A DNA stretch of 64,000 nucleotides, taken from NCBI RefSeq assembly GCF_014898055.3, contig NW_023601543.1:8860440-8924439 (forward strand). Direction: 5' to 3'. The position numbers were made by a program, and so were the translations under genes. The stretch is from Talpa occidentalis. Its lineage: Eukaryota; Chordata; Mammalia; Eulipotyphla; Talpidae. This document shows, piece after piece, positions 1-12,255 of the stretch (within the stretch, counting starts at the first letter, position 1; each line of letters starts with the position of its first letter). Under the pieces are notes generated by a model. That model was not told the DNA's origin. It worked only from the letters and a program-made list of their open reading frames with translations, and searched no databases.

Positions 1-3000
1 GATTGCAGATGGGTTCTGTTCACTTGCCAATGCCAGTCAATTTGGTGAGTGATGTCAGGAGTCTGTGTTCAGAGACCTCCAAGGACTGTTTGGCCACTAT
101 GGACTTAGACTTGTCAGTGTGGCTGACATGTTAAGAATTTGCTGTCCTAGATGGAACACAAGATTTTTAAGTCATCTCCTGCTGTCTTCCAGTGGACCCG
201 CTAGGGATTATGGAGCAGATGTTGCTGTATAATTACTGGGCCCCTCCCCCCAAAGCTCTGAAGGTACCTTTGTACAACACCGTCAGGGCCAAGCGAGGGG
301 AATTAACCCAATATCACAGAGCTTACTTGCTGTTTACACTTTGCAGCTTCTTATGTTTCAAGACAAGGATGTTTCTATACAAGTATTTGCAATGAAATGG
401 GTTTGAAGTCAGTGTGGTCAGTGAAGGTGCCAGGACCAGGATGAAATACAATCCAATGCAACTCACCATGTGGATTTAGCCACCACTGGTTTTCTGCGTA
501 CTCTATATATGTATGCACTTGAAAAGGCACTTACTCTATACCTCATCCTCACAATGGTCTTATGATGGATTTTCCTATGATGTCCAAGTTTAAGTAGTTT
601 TCTAAAGTTCACATTGCAAGTAAGGAGAGTGTTGACCTCTCTTAAGTGTGTATATGGAAATGGATGACAGTGATGAAGAGAAGGCCATGAACTCATCACT
701 TGAACCCTGGAGGATTTGGGATTTGTGATGTCTCATCTGTAGATACTTTCTGACAGTAGAAGACAAGACACAATTTCCTGTCAATGCTTCAGTGGATCAA
801 ACACCCTGCATTCTCCATCCTGGTTCTACACAAAATGTGACACAGGAGTGAGGTTGAGAGTGATTAGCATGTCACCTTGGTTTCTTGATGAAGCTATTTG
901 GAGATCATGGCCTAGGCCTGTAGCCATGCAGAATGGAATAAATGTTCCATCAAGCCAGCAGATTCCAAGAGAAAGACAGGAGCTGAACTGAACGTGCCCA
1001 GTTCCTTCTTAAAACAGACTCATTACTCCTTCCCGGGAGAAGGTGAATGAGCTAGTGGAAGGAGTGTTTATGCTACAAGCAGTTGCTCCATATGGAATCA
1101 TCGAGATAGCAGATGAAATCACCCCTGATAGGTATAGAGAGCATGTTTGAATGACATTGGTCAGTCTCTGGGAAGCCTGGTTATCCAGACTAGAGCCAAG
1201 ATGTTTGAGAATCTTCTTGAGTGGTCGGTTGGGTAGACTAAGCAAGGAGTCTTAGCAAATAATTTCTAATAAAAAACACTAAGTAACAATTTTAAGATGA
1301 CACCCTTCAGTGAGTTGCTCTTGCCAGCTCCCCAAGTGTCCCTGTGCATCATGGACAGTAAAATCCTAGTGTCCACTCAGAAGTGCCCTACGGCCATCCC
1401 TCAGGGCTAAAGCAGGCCCAACAAGTCTTGTAGCCATTGCTCTTGTGCATAGAAGCTGCACATATGTATCATTCTTAGAGAAGTTGGGAGATATGGGTGG
1501 ATTATGGAGAGCATTGCCATATGGGACTCGAAAGGTTGACTTTCTGCTGTGACCTAAGCTTTTGCTTAGAGCATATCTCCCTGACTTCTTTTCCACCCCC
1601 AGGAGTCCTCTCCAGGATTATGAATGAGATTGGTTTATATTTTCCTGGTCCAAATAAGATCATACTTTCCTTTTTATTTTTCTGTATGTAAGGCCAGAAA
1701 AAGTCTGAAGAAGCTCAGAAATAATAGCTAACTCTTGGCAGCGGGTCATGTTGGGAAGAAAGAGCAGAGATCAGTTTCTCCTGAGCCATGGCTGCCCTGC
1801 CCCAGCCCTGCTGTCTGGGGAACTGAGAAGGAAGGCAGCAAATGGGGCTAGGTCAGATTCTTAGGAATTAGAGAAGAAACAGGCAGTGGCCAGGACATTG
1901 CGTTGGGCAGCCAAATAATGGTGGAAGGAGGATTTGAGGGGCCAATGTGTCAAAGACCCTGGCTGGTGAATAGCAGGCCTGGGTGGAACCATCTGGTCAA
2001 CCCTTTGCCTGAATCTCAGTACCATCTTGGCCATTACTGCCTGCTGTCCAGGTGGGGTGATAGGAGGTGAGGGTCGGGTGCTCTCTTAAGGGGTACTCTC
2101 CTAAGAAGAGGATTTCTCTGAGCAAGTGATGGTTGATTTGGAATTAGTGAATGAAGTTTGTCAAAGGCACATGTAAAATTTCTGTGAGTCTTTGTCTTTA
2201 TTTTGAAGCCCTGGAAGGAGAGGAATTATCTCAGTGGTGGCCTTGGTCTCGTTCACGAGGCATTACCTCAACTGGTTCAAGCACAGTACAAATGATACTA
2301 ACAGGATACTGCTGAGAACCTTCTTCAGCGTTAGTCTGGATTTAATCCTCTGGTGCAGGCGTGTTGTTTCTGCTAAGTGATTTCTTCCTGGAATTGTATC
2401 TTTGCACCAGAAACCCAAGAACAAGCCATTGCATTTTCAAATCACCAAAGATTGGTAAAACCAGTCAAACAATATCCTTTTAAGATTGACTTCAAACTGG
2501 TACTTGTTTGATGTAGCTGTTTTCTGTGTGTGTGTGTGTGTGGTTGGGTTTTTTCCCCTCTTCTGCCCTTTAATTGTTGTAATTCAGGGTAATTTGTATT
2601 GATCATATTTTCACAACTCAAGGAGTAACCCAACTATAGTTTGGGCTTCTAAATAGTTAGAGACTTTTTCTATGCAGGTCCAGAAATAAAATTCCTAACA
2701 AGACCCTGCCCCTGAAAGGAGAATGATGTCGGTTACAAGTAGGTTTGGGGATGTCAGGAGACGGTCTTTGCAGTTTATGGGAGTAGAATTATAGCCAGGA
2801 TCTAAGTGTGGTATCTTTGCAAGGGACTTGTTTTTCTTCATACCAGGAAAACATAAGAGCAAAAAGCCCATTTTTTGGAAATGTTGGGGCCAAACTCTGG
2901 TTGCAACCAGAGGAAAGGTTCCAGGTCACTGTCTTTCAGAGGCTGGCATAGACGTGCTTTCAGGAGTCCATCCCCCTGATGTAGCCTGAGAATTATTCCC

Positions 3001-3095
3001 TCTCCCAACTCCCAGTGCCATTGTGAATGGGGGGCATCAGCAGGAAGCAGAGCTGTGGCACTTCCGATCTGCCACCCACGCTGTGATATAAACCC
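1..3095. other. Unique non-coding sequence
   Basis: No coding exon, RNA gene or confident transposon was recognised. Open frames on both strands are short (under 80 residues), overlap in several frames and show no domain or codon pattern. It contains one short TG microsatellite, listed separately. Highly diverged old repeats could be present and missed by eye. Confidence 0.5.
2525..2542. repeat. (TG)9 microsatellite
   Basis: Nine uninterrupted TG units are read directly from the sequence. It is short, probably polymorphic, and has no evident link to a gene. Confidence 0.9.
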
Positions 3096-3098
3096 AGG

Positions 3099-3160
3099 GG
3101 CTTAAACATAGCCGCACAACAGAATCACCCAGAGACTTGGAAAATGCAGATTCCCGGGTA
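3099..3160. mobile_element. Possible hAT (MER5-like) fragment
   Basis: A short stretch reads like the interior of a MER5-type non-autonomous hAT element: 'acagaatcacccagagactt' followed by an 'aaaatgcagattccc' segment. No terminal repeats or target duplication are visible, so the assignment rests on phrase similarity only. Confidence 0.35.
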
Positions 3161-3800
3161 GGGTTGCAAAACTTTTGCTATGGTAGATGTTGGGTGGTGC
3201 CGGGGAGTCTGTGTCCTTTACTCCTTGGCTTGTCTAATGTTGGTATATTTGTGTCAATCCCTTATTCTAAGTCAATTCAATAATAGCATGTTACTAGAAG
3301 AGGTTTCTAACTCAAATTCAGGTACCTTTTTCTTCCTTTCCTTTGTATGGACGGCTGGGTTGCTGATTAATATGGCTTCAAAACCCAGGTCTCTGAAGTC
3401 GGCGCTCTGCTCTCAGATCTGCCTCTGATTTGAAGGATGACCTTTAGCATCGCTGTGGTTCAGTCTTACCCTGTCTCTGTGCACCTTGCCGCTCTTGCTT
3501 AGCGTGCTGAATGTGGAAGGAAAATGACTGTGAAAAGTTCAAAATGTAAACTGCTGCGGAAACATTACAGCGTCGATAAAACATTTCTACTGAGCAGATG
3601 AGGGGGAAGACAGATTGGGGGGATGAAACTCTCCATTTGTTGATCTTGGATTAATCAATCTCTGCTTGTCATTTTAAATAGAGTGATATAAATGGAATTA
3701 TAGATTTCTGGACCAAATTTGCCTGGGTTACTATTTTTTATGTCAACTCCAAGCACTTTTAGAGACTGTGCTAAGCTGCCTCTGGGATCTTCAAAGACCA

Positions 3801-3817
3801 GCCTCCAGGGGGCGGTG
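3801..3817 (+). promoter_or_regulatory. Candidate CTCF site, forward
   Basis: The string gcctccagggggcggtg matches the core of the CTCF consensus (CCA-C-AGGGGGC-G) with the G run and the flanking C-rich half in place. A motif match does not show occupancy. Confidence 0.4.
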
Positions 3818-3933
3818 GTGGTGGTGCTTGCTCGGGTGTCTAGGAGGGTCACTGCCTTATATGCAGCTCTGCCAGGATTGGTGGTGGGCATCTGTGCCTG
3901 TTCCTGCTGGGAACAGAGGTCTTTTTCTGCATG

Positions 3934-4188
3934 TTTTTTTAAAAAGTTATTTATTTATACAAGCACTGGGGCAGAGGCCAGAGGTGCCGGAGGGTAAGAG
4001 AATTCACCAGATACAGAGCCGGGAGCAGAACAGGCAGAAGGACCGTAATACACTGCTGAGGGGAGCAGCGGGCTAGACAGGAGAGGTCTGCCATGCCATG
4101 TGGGAATCTCCCTGGCCAGCAGGGATTGAACCTGTGCTGCAGAGGCTGCGAACAGCTTCACAGCTCTGCGCTCAACCCACTGCAGGCC
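3934..4188 (-). mobile_element. tRNA-derived SINE, slightly truncated head
   Basis: On the minus strand the order is tRNA-like head, unique body, then an A-rich tail (seen here as a leading T run followed by 'ttatttattta'). The body carries the family phrase rc('cactgctgaggggagcag'). Near 4180-4188 the head lacks the usual 'gcgccaccggggagg' start, so it has lost some of its 5' end. No clean target duplication was found. Confidence 0.85.
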
Positions 4189-5335
4189 ATGCAGATGTGA
4201 GGGATATACAGTCTCTGCTTTGCCAAGCTTATGGTATTGGCTGGGAAGTTTGGGGGAGAGCAGATTGGCTACTAAATTACTAATAGCCTGTGATACAAGA
4301 CAAAGTATTTGCTCTGGGGATTTGTAGCAGTGAGTGGTTTTAGCACTTTGGGAAAAAGAGCAATTCCTTCGTAGTGGAAAATGAGATTTAAGATGGACTT
4401 TGGAAAACATGCAGGGTTCGACCGGAGGTAGGCATTCCCTCTATGGAAACAGCTAGAACAATGGCCTGGTCATGGGTACAGTTGAGGTATATTTCAAATC
4501 ATCTTTAAAACACCTGTGAGATATGTAGGGTGTCCTGGCAAAGGGGTCATGTCCTCTTTCTGGGCCTAAGTGGATGGTTCCTTTTACTACTTGGCCAGCT
4601 AAGCATTTCATGGCCTCTAGCCAGCCCAGTATTTCTCTTGCATGAAAGAAGCCAGGGCCTGGGGGCTGTGGGAATGAACAAATAGCATGCCTGTAGGCTT
4701 GCGGAGCCAGTGGTGGGGTCCTAGGAAGGCTCTGGCACTGAGGGAATGCAGGGAGGTTTAGGCAAGCCAAGACACCGCCTTTCTCGCGGTGTAAGTGACA
4801 AAGTGCTCTGGATTTCAGTCATGGTTCTGTGGCTGACTTACCAGTATCATCCCAGGCCGATGATTTCATCATTAAATATAATTTGGGCAGTGTAGCTTGT
4901 GCAGCTGGTACGTTGTAAATATTCAGTAAATGAACTGCCTGAGTCATGTGTGCAGAGGCCAAGTTTCAAAGAGGGCGGGGGGCCTCCCTCGGCTTTCCTT
5001 GGAGCCTCAGTCTATGTTTCTTTTTAATGACATATTTTGTCTCCCTCGCATCTCACCTCTTTGCTTGGTTCTAGCCAAGTTCAGGATGCCCTGCTCCGTG
5101 GTCCTGATCTGTTAGGGAGAAAGTCCATGCTTAGAACTTGCAGTGGGTTCCTCTGTTAAATGAGAATGGTCTTGGGATTCTTTCAGGGATGCCCCTATTT
5201 TTCTGGCTCTTACTAGAATTTTCTAATCTTGCTGACTTTGTCCTATCTGCAAGGGAAATGGACAGCAGCCTCACCGAGGTACTAATGTCACTTCTAGGCT
5301 GTGTTCCCTTCATGCCTTGATGTATACCAGTGGTT

Positions 5336-5790
5336 AGCATGCGACCAAGGGGTACCCGGGTCCCCCAAAATGTGTACATTCTAAAGGATCTAGCCATCTG
5401 TGAACACAAAGGCAAAGTAGGCTCTTAGCATGATAGAACTTCAGTAAAATTAGAGTGCATAGAGAGAGAAGAGAAGACCAACTAAAACAGCAAAGTTACC
5501 CATCCCCTCATGGGTAAATGCCCAGCCACACTGGGTTGATCCCAGTCAGAGCCACTGAGGCCAGAAAACTTGCCATGAGTCTAAGGCACCTTCTGGTGGG
5601 AAACCATAGGAAAGGGCCAGAAGGGGCCAGGCAAGTCTGGAAGGAAAGGAGCAAAATCAAAAAGTCCAAGTCAAGATAAAGGCTGCATCATCAGCCTTCC
5701 CATGGGCCTCTCACCGACGTCTCTTCTAAGCACCTGTACTTGTCTCTTCATGTGTCTCCTGCCAGAGCTGCTTCCCAGGAGTACCGGGGT
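5336..5790 (-). mobile_element. ERV LTR, family 1, copy A (partial)
   Basis: It aligns by eye with the copies at 10988-11613 and 13074-13667. Shared blocks are 'ggggtaccc-ggg-ccccc', 'gtgcatagagagagaa', 'gacccatccc..gtgggtaaatgcccagcc', 'aagtctggaaggaaa' and 'gcaaaatcaaaaagtccaag'. The block near 5716 (gggcctctcaccgacgtctc) is retained, but the following LTR segment seen in copies B and C is missing or scrambled. The ends are approximate. No gag, pol or env remnant is beside it. Confidence 0.65.
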
Positions 5791-6334
5791 TAAGTCAGCC
5801 CACAGGAACAGGAACTCTTGTTTTTTCTTCCCAGAGTCCATCTGTATAAAGCTTCATCTGGCTGCTCAGCACTACCCTTAGTTAAGTGGGGGTGGGAAAG
5901 AGCTACCTCCCTCTTTTGTGGAGATCCCTCTGTGCTAGTCTTTACATGTGGCAGTTACTGGAATCTTATGTCTTGCTGTTGCTGGTGGTCAAAGGTAACC
6001 AGCCTGATTAAGACTGGGTCATTTCTTGATCTTTTCTGGACACACTAAATAAGTAGGTGGTTCAGAATGGCTCCCTGGGGGCAGCCTAGCAGTCTGTGCC
6101 TGCCTTGAGCTGGCTAAGCTGCTTGGGTTTCTAAGCAGCTTGGAGACTCCATGATAGGCTGGGAAGTTGGTGGCATAAGAGCTACAGATACAATAATTTA
6201 ACTTTGTTTAACCCGGTATTTCCCCAAATCATTAGATTCTGGCACTCTCCCTGCTCACGCACACGCTGATTCACTTGCACACCCACCAAATGCCTATTAC
6301 CATACTTAGAAATAGTTTCTATGTACTTTGGGAA

Positions 6335-6485
6335 AATATCCTGATTCAATCTTCCTAAACATGCCATAAGACAGATTTATTATCTCCATTTTATTGATGC
6401 AGAAAATGGAGTTCAAACAGATTATAGCACTTGTCGAATGTCACCTAGCCAGCAAGCTGTAGAGTTGCTCCGCACCAATTGCAAA
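6335..6485 (-). mobile_element. MIR SINE fragment
   Basis: It carries the reverse of the MIR core: 'ttattatctccattttattgatgcagaaaatgga' followed by 'gtcacctagccagcaagc'. MIR is an ancient mammal-wide tRNA-derived SINE mobilised by L2. Confidence 0.75.
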
Positions 6486-7070
6486 TCCTGCTGCTCCTCT
6501 CCTGCGCTCTGTGTGCATGCATAAGCTCCACTGTTGGTCCCGGTGACAGAAAGGTTATTTTAGCACAAGGTTGGGAAAGAATAGCCTTCCAGAAGCTGCC
6601 CCTGTCAGTCTGGAGCCAATATTAACAGCCTGAATCTTAGAGCATGGATGGACTGTAAATTTGGCTCTGACTTGAACTGAGATCATAAAATAAAGTTGGG
6701 GAAACTCTTTCTGGAATGTCATTGAGTCTTGGGCCTAGGTGCTTGCTTTGAGGGCTGCTGTCATCTTTACCTCTTCCAGGCTTTGGAAGAATTCTCAAAT
6801 GGGTGGAGCATGATCAAGCCTAATTACCACTTACTCTACTTGGGGACTCTGTTAGCATTTCCCATGCCCACTCCCAAAGCTATCTCTGGATAGGAGTGGT
6901 GGCAGAGGCTTTTGCAGTGCTATCATTATCTTCCTGCCCTGGGACCAGGGAACCAGCACAACCACAAAATCCTTCTTGTTAGAGGATGTGATATTCCTGT
7001 CTCAGAGGAAACCTGATAGAGACAAAAAGAAACTCAGTGACCTCCAGCTAATCCAGCTGCCCACATTGTT

Positions 7071-7340
7071 TTTTTTTTAAGATTTATTTATTCATTTACA
7101 CAAGAACCGGCGTACAGGCGAGATGTGCGGGAGGGTGAGACGATTCACCAGAGACAGAGCGGGGAACAGAACAGGCAGACTGACAAAATACACTGCTGAG
7201 GGGAGCAGAGGGTGAGACAAGAGAGGTCTGCCGTGCCATGTGGGACCTTCGCCAGCCGGCTGGGATCGAACCCGCGCTCCAGAGGCTACGGACAGCTTCA
7301 CAGCACTGTGCTCAACTGCCTGCACCACCACAGGAGGACC
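7071..7340 (-). mobile_element. tRNA-derived SINE with target duplication
   Basis: This is a full-length copy on the minus strand: T-run tail, 'aagatttatttattcattta', the family body and a head ending 'ctgcaccaccacaggagg'. It is flanked by the direct repeat ccacattgtt at 7061-7070 and 7341-7350. An intact duplication implies a fairly recent retroposition by L1 machinery. Confidence 0.93.
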
Positions 7341-7502
7341 CCACATTGTTTTTTCAACAAATTCTTACTTAAGCAAGATTGAGAAAACATGGGTTCAAAT
7401 GCTGAGATCAAGCAGTGTGTCCCTGAGCCTCTGTTTCATCTTTCATGAAAGGGGGCTAATAATATTCATTCCTGTTTAATAAATGAGAGTCGCTATTCTT
7501 TG

Positions 7503-7762
7503 CGGATTTTTTTTTTTAAGATTTATTTATTTATGCATACAAGAGCCGAGGTGTGGAGAGGTGAGAGGATTCACCAGAGACAGAGTGGGGAGCAGAACAG
7601 GCGGACTGACTAAAATCCACTGCTGAGGGGAGCAGCAGGGAGATAGGGAGGTCTGCTGCGCCATGTGGGTCACCTCCCTGGCCGGGGGTCGAACTTGTGC
7701 TGCAGTGGCTGCGGATAGCTTCATAGAGCTGAGACTTAACCCTTTGCGCCGCCAGGGAGGCC
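7503..7762 (-). mobile_element. tRNA-derived SINE with target duplication
   Basis: This second copy sits only about 160 bp from the previous one, in the same orientation. It is flanked by ctattctttg at 7493-7502 and 7763-7772. The head ends 'gcgccgccagggaggcc' and the B-box region reads as 'gggggtcgaacttgtg' on the plus strand. Confidence 0.93.
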
Positions 7763-7772
7763 CTATTCTTTG

Positions 7773-8804
7773 TTTTATATATTTCTGGTCAACACTGCAA
7801 AGCAGAATTTGAAATATAGAAATGGCTCCAGCTGAAGGCAGATGCTAGTATAGTATGTTATGAATCCCCACTTTAAGATCCAAGATCAGGGTAACTGTGA
7901 TTCATGGGCAAATGTAGAATAATAACAAATAACAAGCCATGCCTGGGTGTCTGAACCTGCAGGAAGGGTTAGCTTCTGTGGCACCCAGCATGCTCACCTG
8001 AAGCAGTGGTAATGACCCAGCTCTTTGAATTGTCAAAATGTCCCAATATTACCCAAAAATTGCGTTAGCAACATTGAATGTTAGAACTGCAGTCGGCTCC
8101 TCCAATCTCTGTCTCTCCTTTTATAGATGGGAAACTTTGTGCCTCATACAAAGTGACACAAATAAATGATAAGAATGTGATTCTCATTCTGATCTTTTAC
8201 CTCTTATCTATAACATCAGTGTTCTGCTATGACAGGCTTATTAGATAAAATTTGAAATGTATGGAAAATGATCAAGAAGAAAAATAGCTCCTGGAACCCC
8301 ACTCCACAGACAAAAATCACTGACCACCATTTCGGTTTATTTCCCCTTTTTGTCTTCTCTCTCAATACATCTTCTTCCTCCTATTTCCAGACATATTACA
8401 ACCCAGTCTTCTGACCTCCTGCAATGCTTTCACGTGCATAGCAGTTGCCCTTCCAATCAGCCTGCTTATTTGATCCGTGATAAACAACAGGATTTAAATG
8501 CTCAAAACCAAGTCCAGTTGCCAAGGAACCCTGCCCCCCACCGCATGTCTATGACTTGTTAAAAAAAAAACTTTGTAATAATGACAGCAGGGACAAATCA
8601 GATCACCAAGATGGCCTGGAGCATAGAGCAGACTCTATGCTGGACTCTCGGGAAACCTCAAGCCCCACCTGCCCTGCCCTCGGGGTGTGCTCCTTGGTGC
8701 AGCTTCTGTCTGAAGCCAGGCTTTAAGCTGGTGCTCATCCCCACCTAATGGGAGCAGACCATGAAAAGGCTACTTGGGATGCTTCCTACTGTCCTGTGAA
8801 TGTC
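7773..8804. other. Unique non-coding sequence
   Basis: No gene or confident repeat was recognised. The part around 8100-8160 weakly resembles a MIR core in reverse but is too diverged to call. Confidence 0.45.
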
Positions 8805-8820
8805 AAGAATGTGATGTGTA

Positions 8821-9553
8821 TCACTTGTAATCAGGGAAATGCAAATCAAAACTACCATGAGATACCATCTTACACCAGTGAGAATGGCACATATTAAAAA
8901 AAAACTACCAACAACAAATGCTGGCGAGGATGTGGAGAAAAAGGAACTCTTCTGCACTGCTGGTGGGAGTGCAAACTGGTCCAACCACTATGGAGAGCTG
9001 TGTGGAGATTTCTGGACCTACTAAACATAGAGCTTCCATAGGATCCAGCAATTCCACTCCTAGGGATTTACCCAAAGGACACAGAGACATCAATTCCAAA
9101 GAGCACCTGCACCCCTATGTTTATAGCAGCTCTATTTACAATAGCTAAGCTTTGGAAACAGCCCAGATGCCCAAACATAGATGACTGGATCAAGAAGATG
9201 TGGTACATATACACCATGGAATATTACTCAGCATTCAAAAAAGATAAACACATGCAATTTGCAGCAACATGGATGGCGCTGGAAGGGATCATGCTCAGCG
9301 AAATAAGCCAGAAAGAAAAAGAAAAATACCGGATGGTCTCACTCATAGCAGGAATCTAGAAAACTTAAATAAGGGACCAGGAAAATGAATAACTGTAAGA
9401 AGAAAGTGAAAATCAAAATCAACAAAAAACTATGAACCAGAGACACTTTTTGGGGGGTGGGGGGCAGGAGGGGAGGGACTGGGGTCAGAATGGGGGGGTT
9501 GAAATTGTATGGGGAATATAAAAATAAAATTTATTATTAATTTAAAAAAAAAA
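8821..9553 (+). mobile_element. Young 5'-truncated LINE-1 3' end
   Basis: The 16-bp direct repeat aagaatgtgatgtgta at 8805-8820 and 9554-9569 brackets the insert exactly, and an A-run sits at the right edge. The left part encodes the end of L1 ORF2. The open frame at 9117-9359 carries the typical C-terminal motifs YTMEYYSAFKKDK, QFAATWMALEG and LSEISQKEKEKYRM. The frame just upstream (about 8839-9024) contains [11 protein letters not shown] and is shifted relative to it, so ORF2 is broken. The 3' UTR has a G-rich tract and AATAAA-like strings before the tail. It is dead on arrival: only about 0.73 kb of a 6-kb element. Confidence 0.95.
9452..9478 (+). other. G-quadruplex-forming tract in L1 3' UTR
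   Basis: Runs of six, six, four and three G are separated by loops of one to five bases. G-rich tracts of this kind are a known feature of mammalian L1 3' UTRs. Folding is inferred. Confidence 0.6.
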
Positions 9554-9569
9554 AAGAATGTGATGTGTA

Positions 9570-10365
9570 GGCCCCCTGGGCACTTGACTTGACTTCTCTT
9601 CTCTCCCAGGAGGCTGCTTTGCTAGGATGCCAGTTGCAGCCTGCCCTTGAGCTCCCTCTTCTCTTCCTAGCCCACAAGCTTGGCATTGGTCATCGTCTGG
9701 TCTGTGAGTGAGGGGTCTGAGGCAGGTCAGAGTGACCTTCTGTTGGAGGTGATGCAGAATGCTGTACCATCCTGCACTTTGGCAGTGAGTGAAAGAACCC
9801 CGCGTGGCTTCTGCTCCCCCTGTGAGCTGAGGCACGAGGCACGGAGTTCCCTAAGGCTTTAGCTGTCAGTCCTCCATGGACTATGTCCTCCATGGACTAG
9901 TCCTTCTGTCCTAGCTGACTCGAGTAATAGGAGAGAAATGGGCCGAGCGCCATGCCGCCCCTTGGTTACACAACACCGTCTATTTTTAGAAGAGGGCAAG
10001 GAACAGCAGCGGCTTACTCTGTAGGGATCAGCAGGTGCAGTAATGACCAAACTTGAACCTTCCATTTTTTCAGCTGGGCTGTGGATGAGGCTTTTTTGCC
10101 TGCCTCATGCGATGCCGTCTACGCCATGACACTTCCCTGGAAAACCGTAACATGGACCTGGACCCGAGGGCCCAGGGAGCCTCCTAGACCCATCGCCTGG
10201 GCGGTTGACTTGATTGAAGAGAAGCGTCCTGGTCACTGACAGTGCTAAAACCTCAGGTTGCTTCTCCAGTGTCACCTTCCATGAAGTCACCCCTAGCATT
10301 CTACTTAAAGTAGCCCCCACTCCCGATACCCCTTAGTGTTGTTGATCTTCCCTGCTCACCTCCTC
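9570..10365. other. Unique non-coding sequence
   Basis: No gene was recognised. It includes a two-copy 16-bp-period tandem repeat at 9870-9899 (tcctccatggacta twice). Confidence 0.45.
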
Positions 10366-10369
10366 ATCT

Positions 10370-10556
10370 GACATGCTTCGTAGCTATTGCTTCATTTTTC
10401 TGTTTTCTCTGTCACCCACTATCATGGAAGGCTCAAGAAAACAGGGACTTAGTTTCATTCTTAGATGCACCCCTGGGGCCCAGGACAGTGCCTGGCACAC
10501 AGTGGGTCCTCAGGAAATCTCTGTTGAACAAGTGAATGACTGGGTAAATGAATGAA
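10370..10556 (+). mobile_element. L2 LINE 3' end fragment
   Basis: It carries the familiar L2 3' phrase 'cagtgcctggcacacagtgg', then 'gaaatctctgttgaacaagtgaatga' and ends in a short 'aaatgaatgaa' tail. L2 is an ancient mammal-wide LINE. Confidence 0.8.
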
Positions 10557-10574
10557 CCTGGTATCAATAAGACA

Positions 10575-10775
10575 AGGAGTGCACCGCGGGCAGTGGCCAT
10601 CGCCACAGACATTGACACAATACTGCCCATCCGCTCACTTCATCCCGACAGCAACTCTGCAGTTATCTATCCCCATGTGGTAGTTCAGGAAAACTTGGGG
10701 GTTAAACGACTTGACTCTGTGACCTCAGGTCACCACAGGAGTAAACGGCGGAGCCACGATTTCATCATTTTCCCC
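10575..10775 (-). mobile_element. MIR SINE fragment
   Basis: Reverse MIR core: 'gcaactctgcagttatctatccccatg', then 'caggaaaacttgggggttaa' and 'gacctcaggtcacc'. It lies just after the L2 fragment in the opposite orientation. Confidence 0.7.
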
Positions 10776-10987
10776 AGAGCAATCAGTCATTGCAGACGCA
10801 CCAGCCTGTGGAGTCACTAGATGATAATTTCACCTCGTGATTGGGAATTTCTTTCCATGATTCTTTCTTAGCTCTGCAAAACTCGTGCACTAAAATAAGC
10901 ACATGAGCTGGAGAAGTCTCATTTGTACCCCCATAAGCTGGTAATTCCCAGGAATAGGTGATCTTAACTGCACATTAACTATGAGCA

Positions 10988-11613
10988 TGTAGACTGAGGG
11001 GTACCCTGGGACCCCGAAACTTGCATACTCTAAATGGGTTCTGCCATCTGCCGCATAAAGACAAAAGCATATTCTTAGTGCATAAGACCTTCAATAGAAA
11101 AGACCTTTAACAGAATTATTGTGCATAGAGAGAAGAGTACAAGGATTTTAGTTTCCCAAAGTGACCCATCCCCTTGTGGGTAAATGCCCAGCCAAACAGG
11201 GTTGGCACAAAGCAGGACAGTGAGGCTCGAAAACTTGCCACAAGTCTAAGGCATCTCCTGGTGGGGACCCGTAGGAAAGAGGTAGAAGGCGGCAGGCAAG
11301 TCTGGATGGAAAAAGAGCAAAATCAAAGTCCAAGTCAAGATAAAGGCCGCCATTGTCAGCCTCCCCGCGGGCCTCTCACCCACGTCTCTTCAAAGTGTCT
11401 CCTTCAAGCCCCTGGTGCCCGTCCAATGCCAAGAAGCAAGCACGGCTTCTTCCTCACATGACGCTGCTCCACATGCCTCCTCTAGGTTTTCTCACTCTCG
11501 CCTTCTCCCTCAAGTACTTTTTAGCTTCCCCACCCCGCTCAGCTGCTCCCTTTCCTTAGGCGGGTCAGGGAACATAGAACCTGCCCTTTTTTGACCCCCT
11601 TGACCCGTAACCA
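10988..11613 (-). mobile_element. ERV LTR, family 1, copy B
   Basis: It matches copies A and C over most of its length. Landmarks are 'ggttctgccatctgccgca', 'gacccatccccttgtgggta', 'aagtctggatgg', 'gcaaaatcaaagtccaagtc' and 'ggcctctcacccacgtctc'. The minus orientation follows from copy C, where the TG start and CTGTAACA end read on the minus strand. The ends here are less certain and no perfect duplication was found. No internal proviral sequence adjoins it. Confidence 0.75.
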
Positions 11614-11860
11614 TGCTGCCAATGCCCGGTGGAGGCAAGGGCCGCCATCTTTGGCATCCTGTGGTTCAGCGGTGAGGCCACATGGTTATGGAATGTTAGT
11701 TCCTTACCTGGAAGGATTGGGGCTCAACATTAAATGGCACCCCGACAAGCTCAACTTTCTCCTGCTGCAGATAAGACCTAGGCTACCCTGTTTACTGTCT
11801 TGACGTGCTTTTCAAAGCCAGAGCATGTCATGATCTATAAGTCATTGTTTCAGTTGTTTT

Positions 11861-12172
11861 TTTTTTTTTTTTTTTAATAGAGGCATACTTTATTTATTTG
11901 TTTGCTGGTTTGTTTGTTTTGTTTATACATGCACTGGGTACAGTCAGAAGCGCGGGAGGGTGAGAGAATTCACCAGAGCCAGAGCGGGAGCAGAGCAGGC
12001 AGAAGGACCGAAGTACACTGCTGAGGGGAGCAGCGGGCGGCAGGAGATATCTGCGCGCCATGTGGGACCCTCCTCCGGTGGCTGGGGAGCAGCCGGGGAT
12101 CGAACCGGCGCCGCAGAGGCCGCGGGCAGCTTCGCAACCCAGCGCTCAACCGCTGCGCCACCGGGGAGGCCC
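11861..12172 (-). mobile_element. tRNA-derived SINE with target duplication
   Basis: A long copy with an expanded tail (19-bp T run, then TTTG/TTTA repeats) and a well preserved head ending 'gctgcgccaccggggaggcc'. It is bracketed by tgtttcagttgtttt at 11846-11860 and 12173-12187. The high CpG content of body and head suggests that it is one of the youngest copies here. Confidence 0.95.
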
Positions 12173-12255
12173 TGTTTCAGTTGTTTTCATTCATGAAATT
12201 GCAACGTGTATCTCACCGTCCTTCCCAAAGAAAATGCATCAAAAATATAGCAGAT

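Noticed and set aside
3955..4410. 151-codon minus frame
   Set aside because: Largely the body of a SINE read through. The same translated phrases recur at the SINEs at 7092-7346, 7527-7724 and 16956-17255.
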